64,000 nucleotides of DNA. It comes from Lotus japonicus (Eukaryota; Streptophyta; Magnoliopsida; Fabales; Fabaceae). This document shows positions 1 to 10,591 of this stretch, one piece after another (position 1 is the first letter of the stretch; each line of letters opens with the position of its first letter). The stretch is taken from positions 46,153,176 to 46,217,175 of the forward strand of contig NC_080046.1 in NCBI RefSeq assembly GCF_012489685.1. The letters are read 5' to 3'. A model generated the notes under the pieces. That model worked only from the letters and a program-made list of their open reading frames with translations, ran no database searches and had not been told where the DNA came from. Made by a program: the position numbers and the translations under genes.

Positions 1-782
1 ATGTTGTTTCTTCATTTACGTTTCGTGTTCATGTGATGTATAATGTGTAGCAGAATGTGTATTAGCTCCAATGTGTATAAGTATTCTTTTGTATATACTG
101 TATAGATGTATAGAAGGTCTTTGTGTTTATTGCTACAAAAGATTTTGCTTTCTAAAATTGGTAGTTGATTTTGTTTCCCATGGACTAATCTTCAGAGAGC
201 CTAAATGTTAATGCTTTGTCCTGGTTGCTTATTGAGCAATGTGTTCCATCTTTCTGCTAACAAAGAAGGACATTGCACTGGTGATTGTCTCTCTATTTTC
301 TCAAAATGATGTTTAGGAGATGAAATTTAGCAAACATAAAGACAATGTTTGACTTCTCACAATTGTCACTCTTAATTCATGTCACCTCTGTAATAGTTTA
401 AAACAAAGAAAATGACTAGTTTCATATGATTCTATTGAACCTTATAGATGTAAGTTGTAACCATTTTCATCTAGCCAAAAGCTTTAAAAGCTTTTCCATC
501 ATTGTGTGCTCACAATTTTATTCTCTTGAACAGGAGTAGATTCATTACTAACATACTGCATACAAAATATAATGGTACTTTTCAATATTACCTCACATCT
601 TAAAATGTATATTAACTTGGAGTCTCATCAAATATATATGGCTATGTTTGATTCTGTGAAATTTATCATTCCAATGCTAGATTTAGGGTTGAGATAACTA
701 CCATACACATTTAGTGCATGTTTGGAAGTATGTTGAATCCACGCTCTAAAGCATGTTACTAGAGAAGCTTTAAGTTGCAGTT
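1..782. other. No gene recognised, left edge
   Basis: AT-rich sequence with no reading frame resembling a known protein and no terminal repeats that I can define. It ends where homology with the 49.6 kb region begins. It may be ordinary intergenic DNA or the 3' flank of a gene outside the window. Confidence 0.4.
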
Positions 783-1528
783 AACATGATTTTAAGGTCT
801 AACGTGATTTGAAACATAAGACGCACTCAATGTGTGTTTAGAATTTTATCTCAACGTTGGTTTGCTGGTCTTTGGATGTGTGATTGAAAATTTAGAGTGG
901 GAAACGTGAAGAGAATCTCATGCTCCGTTCACGTTTGGTTGAAGCCAATGTAAAATCATACTAGTCTTATCTTCAGAACACATCAAAACACACTTTTAAC
1001 TTGTATAGAAAAGCCAAATTTGGCTATCTCATGAAGAAAAAAAGTGAAATCAGCACTCTTGGTCTATCAATCAAAAGTGAAAGCAACTTTTTTTTTTAAA
1101 AATAATGATGTCTTAATTGGAGCTATCTTAATAATTGGAGCTATGTGGAGATGATAAATAACTTGTTTATTATGATGTCACACTCTTTAGTACTTTATAT
1201 ATTGTAAACGTTGATTTAATTTAGTCTCCAAATAAACTAAATGAGGTAGATAGCAGGAAAATAATTTTATCATTGATATCGTGCCTACAAAGTCCTTCTA
1301 CCTTGTATACATTTTCCTTTGTCTTGTCTTCTCCCCTGCCTCCAAGAGGCCAGCAAACACTTAAGAGTTTATGCTATGATATTTTTTTACAATTTCTACT
1401 TCTACAATTAGCTTCATAAATTGACTTCCATTACCTTCGAATACGTGTAGAAGTGTATGTTCTAAATGTGGCCAATAAAAGAGGACCCACGAAAAGAACA
1501 TATCATATTTATTTTTTAGGGTATGTTT

Positions 1529-1587
1529 GGATTAGGGATGACAATTTCTACCTGCATATGGGGATCCCCGTGGGGACTGCCCCGTTT
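1529..1587. mobile_element. Short insertion, 5' tip of a GGGGAT-rich hAT-like repeat
   Basis: About 59 bp present in copy 1 of the segmental duplication but absent from the matching site near 50320. It starts TAGGGATGACAATTTCTACC and matches the first ~60 bp of the repeat at 4994-5470. A GTTTGGAT word occurs at both edges and could be an 8-bp target duplication, but the same bases also belong to the repeat, so this is uncertain. Confidence 0.55.
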
Positions 1588-1625
1588 GGATACCTATTAG
1601 CACATGTGCTCACGGGCGAAAGGAT

Positions 1626-2200
1626 TGAAACTTTTCATATAGATTAAGATGAATGTGTTTTTAAGTTAACTAACGATACAAACAAATTGAAGAATAAGTA
1701 TGCTGAAAATAGTACTACTATTTTAGCAGTGTGTTTAGAGGGAAATTAAGATAAAATATCATATCACAAGTTGCATGTTTGCTTACAAAATGACAAGGAA
1801 ATTGATGGAGATGTCAAAACCATAGGATTCAAGTAGAGTAGAAGAAATACACCAAGTCTGATTTTGTGATAGAAGAGCTCATGGTGGAAGAAACTTTGAG
1901 GAAAACAGGGAATGAAACTTTTCATATAGATTGAGATGAATCTGCTTTTAAGTTAACTAATGATACAAACAAATTGAAGAATAAGTAGGCTGCAAATAGT
2001 ACTACTATTTTAGCAGTGTGTTTAGAGGGAAATTAAGAGAAAATATCATATCACAAGTTGCATGCATGTTTGCCTACAAAATGACAAGGAAATTGATGGA
2101 GATGTCAAAACCATAGGATTCAAGTAGAGTAGAAGAAATAGAGAACTGCACCAAGTCTGATTTTGTGATAGAAGAGTATTACTCATGATTGAAGAAACAT
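1626..2200. repeat. 288-bp tandem duplication inside copy 1
   Basis: The sequence beginning GAAACTTTTCATATAGATT at 1626 recurs at 1914 and runs on with high similarity. The 49.6 kb copy has a single version (from about 50360). The duplication therefore arose after the segmental duplication or was lost from the other copy. It lies in the 3' flank of the lipase pseudogene and has no coding content. Confidence 0.8.
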
Positions 2201-2753
2201 ATATTGTGCAGGAATTGAACTAATTTGTCATCGAAAAGATTAAAAGATGTAAAACTAGGATAAAAATCGTTGTGTTAATGAGACAAGTTTTTTATAATTG
2301 TTCATCGGTCTCTGTCATGTCATTGTTAAAGGAAAATTCAAAATTCTTTACATTTGATAGTAGGAATCAGAACTCAATGTCATTTGCTGGTTGCCGAAGC
2401 AATAGACATGAGAAGCTAATTAGGAAGTAACAATAAGGGTTGTGTTTGAGACACTAAAAGTGAAATCACAAAAGAATCACTTTATATATTATAATGTCAA
2501 AAATTGATACAATTTGCTCGAAAAAATGAGAAAAAAACCAAAGGTATAACTAGATATCAACACAAGCAAAAGTAAAAATCAAGAATCAGCACACTGATTT
2601 TGCAAACAAGAGGAGTAAGTGCATGTTCGACAATCGTTTTACAATCGATTCTGAAGTCAAAATCAATTCTGTGGAGAAGCTTCCGTGAGTAACTTCCAGA
2701 TGCCAGAATTATGAGTAACGAAAAACTGATCCAAACATGCCATGACTCCATTG

Positions 2754-3725
2754 TTACCGAGGCTTTCCCTGCAGTACTTGGGAAGGAGCACCACTGGTAT
2801 ATAAAGACTTAAGCTGCCTGCTTATGAGTTTGCCACTATGGATAGCCTGCTGAAGAGGTGCATCACCTGACCACCATTGTTCCAGGCCATGAGCTTCATG
2901 AAACTTCTGCTTTTCCTTGGTGACAACAAACAGCTTCGCAGCAACTTGACTATTTGCGGGACCAATATTCTCCTTGTCACCATCATCTTTTCCTCCTGAG
3001 GTGCTCTCAGTGTCGGTATAAGAGCAACAAATATAGTCACTGTTGTTTACATACAGATGAGGCACCCATTTTCCCACTCCAAAACCAGGATTCTTCAAGC
3101 TCGGTAGTCGCGGTATCCAACTCTTCAAACTCTTGTTGTCTCCATCAATGCTGTCATGAGCAGCTTCTTCTCTACTTGAAGGAAGCATGGACTTAACTCT
3201 CTTCCAAGCTAACTCAGCCTTTTCTCCAATATTTCTGAGACTCATAGCTATTGAAACAGAAGGTGGATTGAACAAATGTGTCTCCACATAAACACCTTCT
3301 TTTGCTAATGCCTTTCCCACTTGAAAAGCAAAACCAGCTCCTAATGAATGCCCTACTTTGAACCTCACAGAGCCCTTCAAGCTTTCCCAAGCAAGGAACC
3401 GAAGGTCATCTTCAATGTCTCTTTGCATTGTAGGGCTTTTGAGCAATGTTCCCCTCAGTGCTAAGACAGACAGCTCTGGGGGCACCACTAGGTCTCATTA
3501 GTACTAAGTCAGCCATTGCCGCAGTACTAGGTCTCATTAGCACCACTAGGTCTCGTTCATCAATCAGTGTTTGTGTGAGCTTGTACTTGAAGGGAATCCA
3601 CCAATTTGGGGCCAGAGCATTTTCTTGTGTTTTGTTCTCTTGTCTGTCAAGTTCAAGCAAGTACACTGCCTGTATGAAGCAAGCAATGACTGTTCTCTTA
3701 TAATTTGCATCCTTCCTGCATATAA
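2754..3725 (-). pseudogene. Class-3 lipase-like hydrolase pseudogene
   Basis: Decayed copy of the gene at 51196-53192, matching its last exon. It keeps the nucleophile motif GHSLGAG and the C-terminal half, ending QGKPR then stop. Lesions: (1) a 60-bp in-frame deletion removes the 20 residues just before GHSLG (residues 183-202 of the intact protein), including the beta-strand that positions the serine; (2) a 4-bp gain near 3470 (ACAG repeated) shifts the frame before the LALRGT segment; (3) at about 3525-3560 the coding sequence is replaced by filler that repeats the neighbouring words ACTAGGTCTCATTAG and CACCACTAGGTCTC; (4) exon 1 is absent. The upstream splice acceptor by KDANYK is still visible near 3708. 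No functional enzyme is expected. Confidence 0.9.
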
Positions 3726-4384
3726 CAAAATAGTTTTTTATATTAGTACACTTACATTGGAAGAATGTATGACGAACAGCCATGATACACAAATCAAGAA
3801 TAAGGCACTCTTGCGAGAAATTTTATAAAAAATACTTGCATATCTATATTTACACATCCGGGTTCCTGAGAAGGTTTATGTTAATATTAAGAAAAGAAAT
3901 GGGTAGCGAAGTTCAAAACAATACAAGATCCATGATTATAGGGGTGTTCTATATCATTAGAAATGATTAATCAGTATCTTTAAAGCATTTTGTCATACTG
4001 AAGTTTCAGATCACAAAACTAATTAAAAATCATATTTTCCCACCCCTATCCAAGACATCCTAGTAGACCAGAATCATATTGGCTTATATCATTTGTCAAT
4101 ATTTAAGGAAATGCTGTTAATCAGGAAATCAGGATTCCCGAAATTCAATTCCAATTGCATAATAATTAAAACAACTAAGAATTTGGCTATCAGAATGGAG
4201 ATTCCAGCATATAAATATACCAAATCAAGAATTACCAAAATTAAACCTTCCAATCAAAACCCAGAAAAAGGGGTCTGTGATTGACAGCACACAAGGCAAA
4301 TAAATGATTAATACATAAGGAACTTACAAAGAAGATGCATATCAATTATAGTTCATACTTCAATTTCAATACAGCCACCAAAAT

Positions 4385-4993
4385 TATTCAATAAATAACT
4401 AAAACACAAAGGGGGTCCGGTCCAACGTTGTTGCCTAATATAGATGATCACAAACCAGTAAATGAAGCCACCATCTAATTCTATCATTTATATCTCTAAG
4501 ATCCTAGCAACAAACCAAAGATTATCCACAATTAACAAAACCCAGTTGGTACATCTAGCTATATATCTTCTTAATTTCATGTCACCTCCTTCATCCAGAA
4601 ACCCTAAATTCAAATACCCTGTATCCCCAGTTGACCAACTTTGCAACTAGTTGCTCAAATCCGAAACCCCATTATGCTATCAACGTAAAAAATGAATCAG
4701 AGTCAGAGCATTGATAATTCACCCCATGAGAATCAGTGAGAATTGTGTTATCGATGGAACTGGCACAACTTATCATAATATATTTTACTAATCTGTAAAA
4801 ACTTAACCTACAATATGCAATATAAACACTTGAACTGTAAGTTTAGGCATTTTGTTAAACTTACTCCATGAGGATTTATAATGTCATTATGGTGGATTAG
4901 TAAAAAAATTGGTTAGCTTATAATGTTTTTTTAGTAGATAAATTCTAAAATTCTAATGAGTATGTATCCAAACAGGTTCTCCACATAGAATTA
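4385..4993. other. No gene recognised
   Basis: Sequence after the duplication breakpoint. The intact copy has its first exon at the equivalent place, but nothing resembling that exon is present here. No other feature was recognised. Confidence 0.4.
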
Positions 4994-5470
4994 GGGATGA
5001 CAATTTCTACCTGCATATGGGGATTCCCGTGGGAACTGCCCCGTTTGGGCCCCGATCTTGGGGAATTTTTCCCTATGGGGATGGGGATGGGGACAAAAAT
5101 TCCCCCGAGATAAATATCCGCCCTGTATACATAGGTAAAAAATCAATAATACCCTTAATAGTAAATTAAATGTTATTTGAACTTCATTATATATTTTCAT
5201 AGAACTTGACATGTTCCATTCTCATTTGTGATTTTCATATTTAACTATTTGTAGTCCACGTGGAAATTTAAGTATTTTTATATTTAATTTAGTTTTATTT
5301 TATTTTTAATGTTGTGTTAATGGTCCCCATGGAGATCTGCGGGGACCCGTGGGGAGGTGAGGATTGGGGATGGGGAGAAAATTCACCCCGCCACGGGGAT
5401 GGGGAGTGGGGATGGGGACATGAAAGAGACGCGGGGATGGGGACGGGGGAGGCACTCCCCGTAGAATGCT
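4994..5470. mobile_element. GGGGATGGGGA-rich hAT-like repeat, probably truncated
   Basis: It begins TAGGGATGACAATTTCTACC and contains two clusters rich in GGGGATGGGGA and CCCGTGGGG words (about 5020-5100 and 5320-5460) around an AT-rich centre. TAGGGATG-type ends are typical of hAT non-autonomous repeats in plants. I do not see the matching inverted end (CATCCCTA) on the right, so the copy looks truncated. A related sequence lies at 44951-45770. Confidence 0.5.
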
Positions 5471-5966
5471 CAGAAGATTTACTTTTCCAATAAAGTACAT
5501 TGAAACCAATTTCTTCCCTTCCTTTTATTTTCTTCCTCACATACATTCCTATTGCATTGTTAATAAAGTTGACCATGCTCCAACACCAAAGAAAATATGA
5601 AGACAAATAGTTTCTATTTCTTTCAAAACTAGAAAACGCATAAAACCAATTTAAATTCCTTCAGATATACAAGTATGCGAATATTTTAGCTTTCATTTTT
5701 TATATTTTTATCATTTTGTTTTATTTGCTTACTTGGGTATTCAGATTTTGATCTATATGAATAATTTTAATTTTACAGGGGTCACACAACATTCGCAAAG
5801 TATAACAATTTTGGACCAGGTTCTAGCTCTTCCCAGCGAATCAAATGGACTGGGAAATTGGGTTTATCAACAATTAATTGGATGACAAGTTTTAGCTTCA
5901 TTGAAAGCAATGGTTGGCTTAAGACCAGCCTAAGAATCGGTTCTTGAAGTGTATTAGAAAAACATA
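5471..5966. other. No gene recognised
   Basis: AT-rich spacer between two transposon remnants. No coding similarity or terminal repeats seen. Confidence 0.35.
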
Positions 5967-6456
5967 GGGTTAAATAAATTTGGGGTCCCTGACCTATAGC
6001 GAGAAATTGGTTTTCATCCCTGAACTATACAAGAAATTGGTTTTCGTCCCCGAACTAAAATTTCGTGGTTTTCCATCATCCTTTAACTTGTAAAATTAGG
6101 TTAGCATGCCAGCATGTAAGTAAATAAATAATTACATTGTAAGATACAAAGGGACTAAAACTAAAAACTTATTAAAAATAAATAATTAGAAATTTAGGTT
6201 TGTTCAGACTCTCCATCTCCTTCTCCAAATGCCCACCCCCACCAATCCCATCTCAAACCCTCTCTTTTCTTCTTCCACCGCACTCTTACCATCCAACCTT
6301 AAAAAGGACCACTAGTTCCAACTCAGCTCCCAATCCGGTAAAAGGACGAAAACCAAACGGTTTTACAAGTTAAGGGATGGAAAGCCACGAAATTTTAGTT
6401 CAGGGACGAAAACAAATTTCTCGCTAAAATTTAGGAACCCCAAACATATTTAACCC
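5967..6456. mobile_element. Mutator-like MITE with long inverted ends
   Basis: The ends are long imperfect inverted repeats: the left begins GGGTTAAATAAATTTGGGGT and continues with GAGAAATTGGTTTTC; the right has GAAAACAAATTTCTCGC and ends CATATTTAACCC. Both arms also share the paired words AAATTTCGTGG and CCACGAAATTT. Flanking 9-mers (AAAAACATA left, TTAAACATG right) agree at 6 of 9 positions and may be an eroded target duplication. No transposase is encoded. Confidence 0.65.
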
Positions 6457-7169
6457 TTAAACATGTAACTATTGATTTACTTTTGATTTATCGTTAATTT
6501 CATAGACTTCTAGTTCCTATTGCACCTTTAGTATATTCCGTTGGAAATTCCAAGTTTGAGTGATTACGTATTGCGTCACACGTTAGTTAATAATGCATTA
6601 AGGTTATTAAAGTCGGACTACTGATCAAATCGGTGAGGCCACTAATTCAATGTTCACTTGTTCAACTGTAATTGAACTAGTATTGTTGTTATAAATTAAA
6701 TATTAGTATTTTAAAATAAATATATATTATAAAAGGTAATATTGAATAAAATAAACAATATTTACAACTGTTCTTACATGGACCTAGAGATCCTAGGATT
6801 TGTGCAGCAACCATGGTTTAGCTGAATAGAGAACTTCCCTTATTATGAATGGGGTCTTTCCTTTTATAGAGGAGCAATGACCCTAACCCAAGTCTATTAC
6901 ATCATGGGCCTTACAACAGCTTAATGGGCCTTTAGTCAAGATTAGCCCAACTCGCTAGGATTCAACCTTAAGTCCTAAGAGGTGGACCTGCCTAAGACGT
7001 TAGCCCTTTCTCGTGCAGGTTAAGCCGACCAACTTAAGGCGAGACCGATCCACATGCCTGCAAGACGCCAAATCTGAACCATGAAGACGGAGCGCGTTTT
7101 AGACTTTGACAGGCTAGACCCTTCGTGCTGCAAGAGTTTCCATAAGGCGCAAGTCAACTGGAGGACTCG
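6457..7169. other. No gene; possible LTR-retroelement remnant
   Basis: Less AT-rich from about 6790 on, with short words such as CTTTTATAGAGGAGCAATGA that resemble LTR promoter sequence. No PBS, polypurine tract or protein domain is identifiable, so classification is tentative. Confidence 0.3.
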
Positions 7170-8940
7170 CCGCCTTAAGTCCAGATGCTCGCAAGACGTC
7201 AAGTTCGAATCATGAGAACGAAGTGCGTCTTTACTCTGTACTCGGCGGTCTCGCGTACCTTAATCCCAAAGTGTGTCACCCAGTCCACAAGAAATGACAA
7301 AGCCCACAAGTCACCGTGCCCGAAGCATGAGGGAAAAGTCTGCCTAAATTGTCTCAAGTCTCAATGAACCCAACACTCCCTTAGATGACTCGTTATGGAG
7401 ATAACCCTTCCACTGGCAGTCACGACCAAAACCCAGGGTGGCTCCACAACTAGCCTATTATATGTACAATGTTTCATATTGTTTGAAAATTATTTATAAA
7501 CACAATTACAATATTGAGCTACATGAAATATTTGTTATGGAAAAAGCCTTGTTATTAGTTTTAATGATGACAGAAGGCAAAGTTATAAAAGCTAACGAGT
7601 CACTCAAAATCTTAATCGATAATAGGTACGAAATATCACATGTCATACAGATGAAGATACAAGCTACAATATCTATCATACAAAGCAACCATAAGCACTC
7701 AAAGTCATATAAAGGATTTATTCTGTGACGATGAGCCAAGTTCATTCACATAAGACTATCAAGCCTATATGAAAGATTATTTATTGAAGAAAATAATGGA
7801 ATAAAAGAATCCTTAAAATCATATCATATACAAGGTTCAAGTCAAGAAGATTATCTAAAGTAAAGATCTAGGTTCTCAAATTCGATATCAGAAGATTGAA
7901 AAGGTCTCATTGGTTATGCTGATAACAGCAAGGCTTCTACAACCTTACTTGCAAAGCTTTCATGTTCTAGTTAAAACAAATGTTCCTCTTAGGCAAAGGT
8001 TTTGTGGGCTGAAGAATTACCAAGAGTTATGTGCGTTTATAACACAATAGTGCAGTCTAGCATCGGAGAGACCCCTTATAGACTGACATTGATTTAAGTC
8101 TACCAGTCAAATCTCAGGAAAGTTTCTAGGGGGTTTTAAGAAAAAGAAGATGAACAGATGAAAGAAAAGATGAACATACGATTCAAATGGAAAGAAAAGT
8201 AGAGAAGATGGAGTAAACAAACTGGAGATGGGAAGAAAGGACGGTGATGAATCATGCTTGACAGGGGAGAAAGGAAAACAAACTATCGTGGCGGTCAAGG
8301 AATCGGGTTTGAAATGAAGATGACTTGGCTTTTATAGAGAGAGGGATTAAAGAGCGAGAAGGGGGCGAACCGTCATGTAACCCATGGGGTTTCACCAAAC
8401 GAGGTGATTCCTTAGGTCACACATGATAAAGTAACTGCCATCAATGCTAATGATGGCAAAGTCTCGGGGCTCGCGTCGCATGTGTCAACGATTAAGATGA
8501 CATTTGGGTTGAAAGGATCTGTCGATTGATTCACATATGAAACCTGAATGAAGGGCATGAGGCGACTAGCAGGTATAACTTGATCATTTAAATTTAATTA
8601 ATTGATGTTTACATAAAATTTGTGTAGGAAAATGAGAGTGTAAGACCGAGAGATTGACTGAAGAGGCGCCACGACAACGGGGTGAAAGTTGATTCTAAAG
8701 AAGAATCCTATCTATATGTATGGATACTCTGGGGTATTGGTCGTGACCGCCAGGCAAAGGGTTATCCTCAAAGCATGTATTCACGTTACTTGAATTTAGC
8801 ACAAGAATATAAAGACATCTTTGCTCTCATACTTCGAGCACAATGTCTATGGGCTGGTGGACTGGGTGAGTCGTATGCTTATAAGACCCACCCATATACA
8901 AGCACTAAAGCTACCACGGGACGGTTATGCATGAGGCAAA
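7170..8940. mobile_element. Diverged long inverted-repeat element
   Basis: The stretch around 7385-7440 (GGAGATAACCCTTCCACTGG, then AGTCACGACCAAAACCC) is an imperfect inverted copy of 8725-8780 (GGTCGTGACCGCCAGGCAAAG then GGTTATCC). Similarity continues outward: GGACTGGGTGA on the right arm pairs with TCACCCAGTCC at about 7276 on the left. The ~1.2 kb between the arms has no recognised protein. This may be a fold-back or Mutator-like element; outer ends and target duplication were not found. Confidence 0.45.
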
Positions 8941-9117
8941 CATAGAGTGATTTTTAAGAGTAAAATGAATCTAAACTAACAAAAACACGTTCGTGTTAAT
9001 TGCGTTGGTACAGGTTCAAGGTTCATTTTTTTTTCAATATTGAGTTCTTGACCTACTCGATTAGTTGTTGTTTGATTCAAGTTAGGATGTTAGACTAATT
9101 TAAAATATAACATTCTA

Positions 9118-9850
9118 GGCTATGTTTGGATTGATGGAACATAATGGAACGGAGCGGAATAGAACACGAAGGAACGGAATGGAGTGGAATGGAACAGAGT
9201 AAAATTCTTATTCCATTGGTTTGAGTATTTTATGATGGAGCGGAGGAAAATTACCACTCTATTGTTTGGGTGTTGGATGGAGTGGTACGAGTTATTATTA
9301 CTTTTTTCCTATATTACCCCTACTATAAAATTATTAACTATTAATTGCACTATTTCAAAAAAAATTCTTCACTCATCTTTTCTTTTTTCCGAGTAGAAAT
9401 TGTGCCACCCTTATTTTCTTACTTAGATCCATCCCAATTTTACAATTACGTGTTCATTTCTTATGGTTGTTTATACTCCAATATTACTAAATAACTGCAA
9501 CAAACTTAGCAGGTAAGTAGAACGTAGCAGATAGCCAAAAAGAAAAAGCAGTGGGAACAGAAAATCAGAACGTGGGAGAGGGTTTTTTTCTCAACGTGGG
9601 AGAGTAAGGGATTAATGAGGGGTATAGTAGTATTTTTATAATTTTATAAGACATCAATTCTTTTGCTCCATTACATTCCTCCCAAATTGGGAGGGAGCAA
9701 AAGTGGGGGAAGTAATGGAACATAATGGAATTGATACCATTGGTTTCCATCTGATTCCATCCTTTTTTTAATTACACAAACAATTGATCTTTCATCCCCC
9801 TCTCTCCCTTCCGCTCCACTCCATCCCCTCCCCCCAATCCAAATGAAGCC
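9118..9850. mobile_element. Tourist-like MITE
   Basis: Terminal inverted repeats are GGCTATGTTTGGATTG on the left and CAATCCAAATGAAGCC on the right (13 of 16 pair), flanked on both sides by CTA as a possible 3-bp target duplication. Subterminal sequence is rich in GGAACGGAATGGAGTGG words, with the inverse near the right end. The length, TIR type and 3-bp duplication fit a non-autonomous PIF/Harbinger element. There is no coding content. Confidence 0.7.
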
Positions 9851-10586
9851 CTAAGAAAAAATGAAATTTAAAAGAAAAATACTAATAAGATGTTGGTATA
9901 TTGGTAAGCAAGGTAGTGTTTGTTTAAGGGATTGAAAATAAATTCAAAATAAAGTATATAAGTTTCATCCAACTAATAAGATCAAATGAAGAAATAAGAG
10001 CTAAAGAGGCACTAGTATGAGAAAAGCGTCCAATAGATGCCCGCATATTATGTAACGATAAGGGCACATGTGTAAAATACTTGGGGAAAAGAATTATCAT
10101 AAATGGGCAAAGTATCTTTGTAAGAATTCATGCACGAAAGCATGTAGGACGTTTGCCCTTTTTTTTCCACAAGGAGGTCAAATGTATCTTCCTCTTTCTT
10201 TTTATCATTTTTTTCATGCCCTTAATTAGACTTTTCTTATATTCCTCCCTCTTTCCCTTAGAAGGTTAATGTCTATACAAACCTCACTAGTGAAAGACAC
10301 CTAAAAGGTTAAAGTCTTATTAAAGAAAAGAATAACTTGGTTTATGTCCAAGCAAGACATGACTTGCTTCCATGGCTACAACATTATACAAGACATCATC
10401 AAGACAATTCCAATGGACAAGGAAAATATGACTTGATTACTACCAAACAAGTCATGGCTTTAAATTAGTGCAACTATGCAACTACTAATACTAGTGAGGG
10501 AATAATTTTTGCTCAAAAGCAACTGATGAGGGAATAAGAGTACCCACTAATTAGAATCTTGTATGAAATATATTCTTTATTTGATT
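9851..10586. other. No gene recognised
   Basis: AT-rich spacer before the TRIM concatemer. No open frame resembling a known protein was seen. Confidence 0.35.
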
Positions 10587-10591
10587 ATCCT

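Larger units (their letters stand above)
783..4384. repeat. Segmental duplication, copy 1 (decayed lipase locus)
   Basis: This block is nearly collinear with 49574-52970, with scattered substitutions and small indels. It carries the lipase-like coding exon and its 3' flank on the minus strand. Differences seen only here are a ~59-bp insertion near 1529-1587, a 288-bp tandem duplication at 1626-2200 and several coding lesions. Homology stops at 4384, inside intron 1 and just short of the exon 1 splice donor of the other copy, so exon 1 and the promoter were never included or were lost. Confidence 0.9.
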
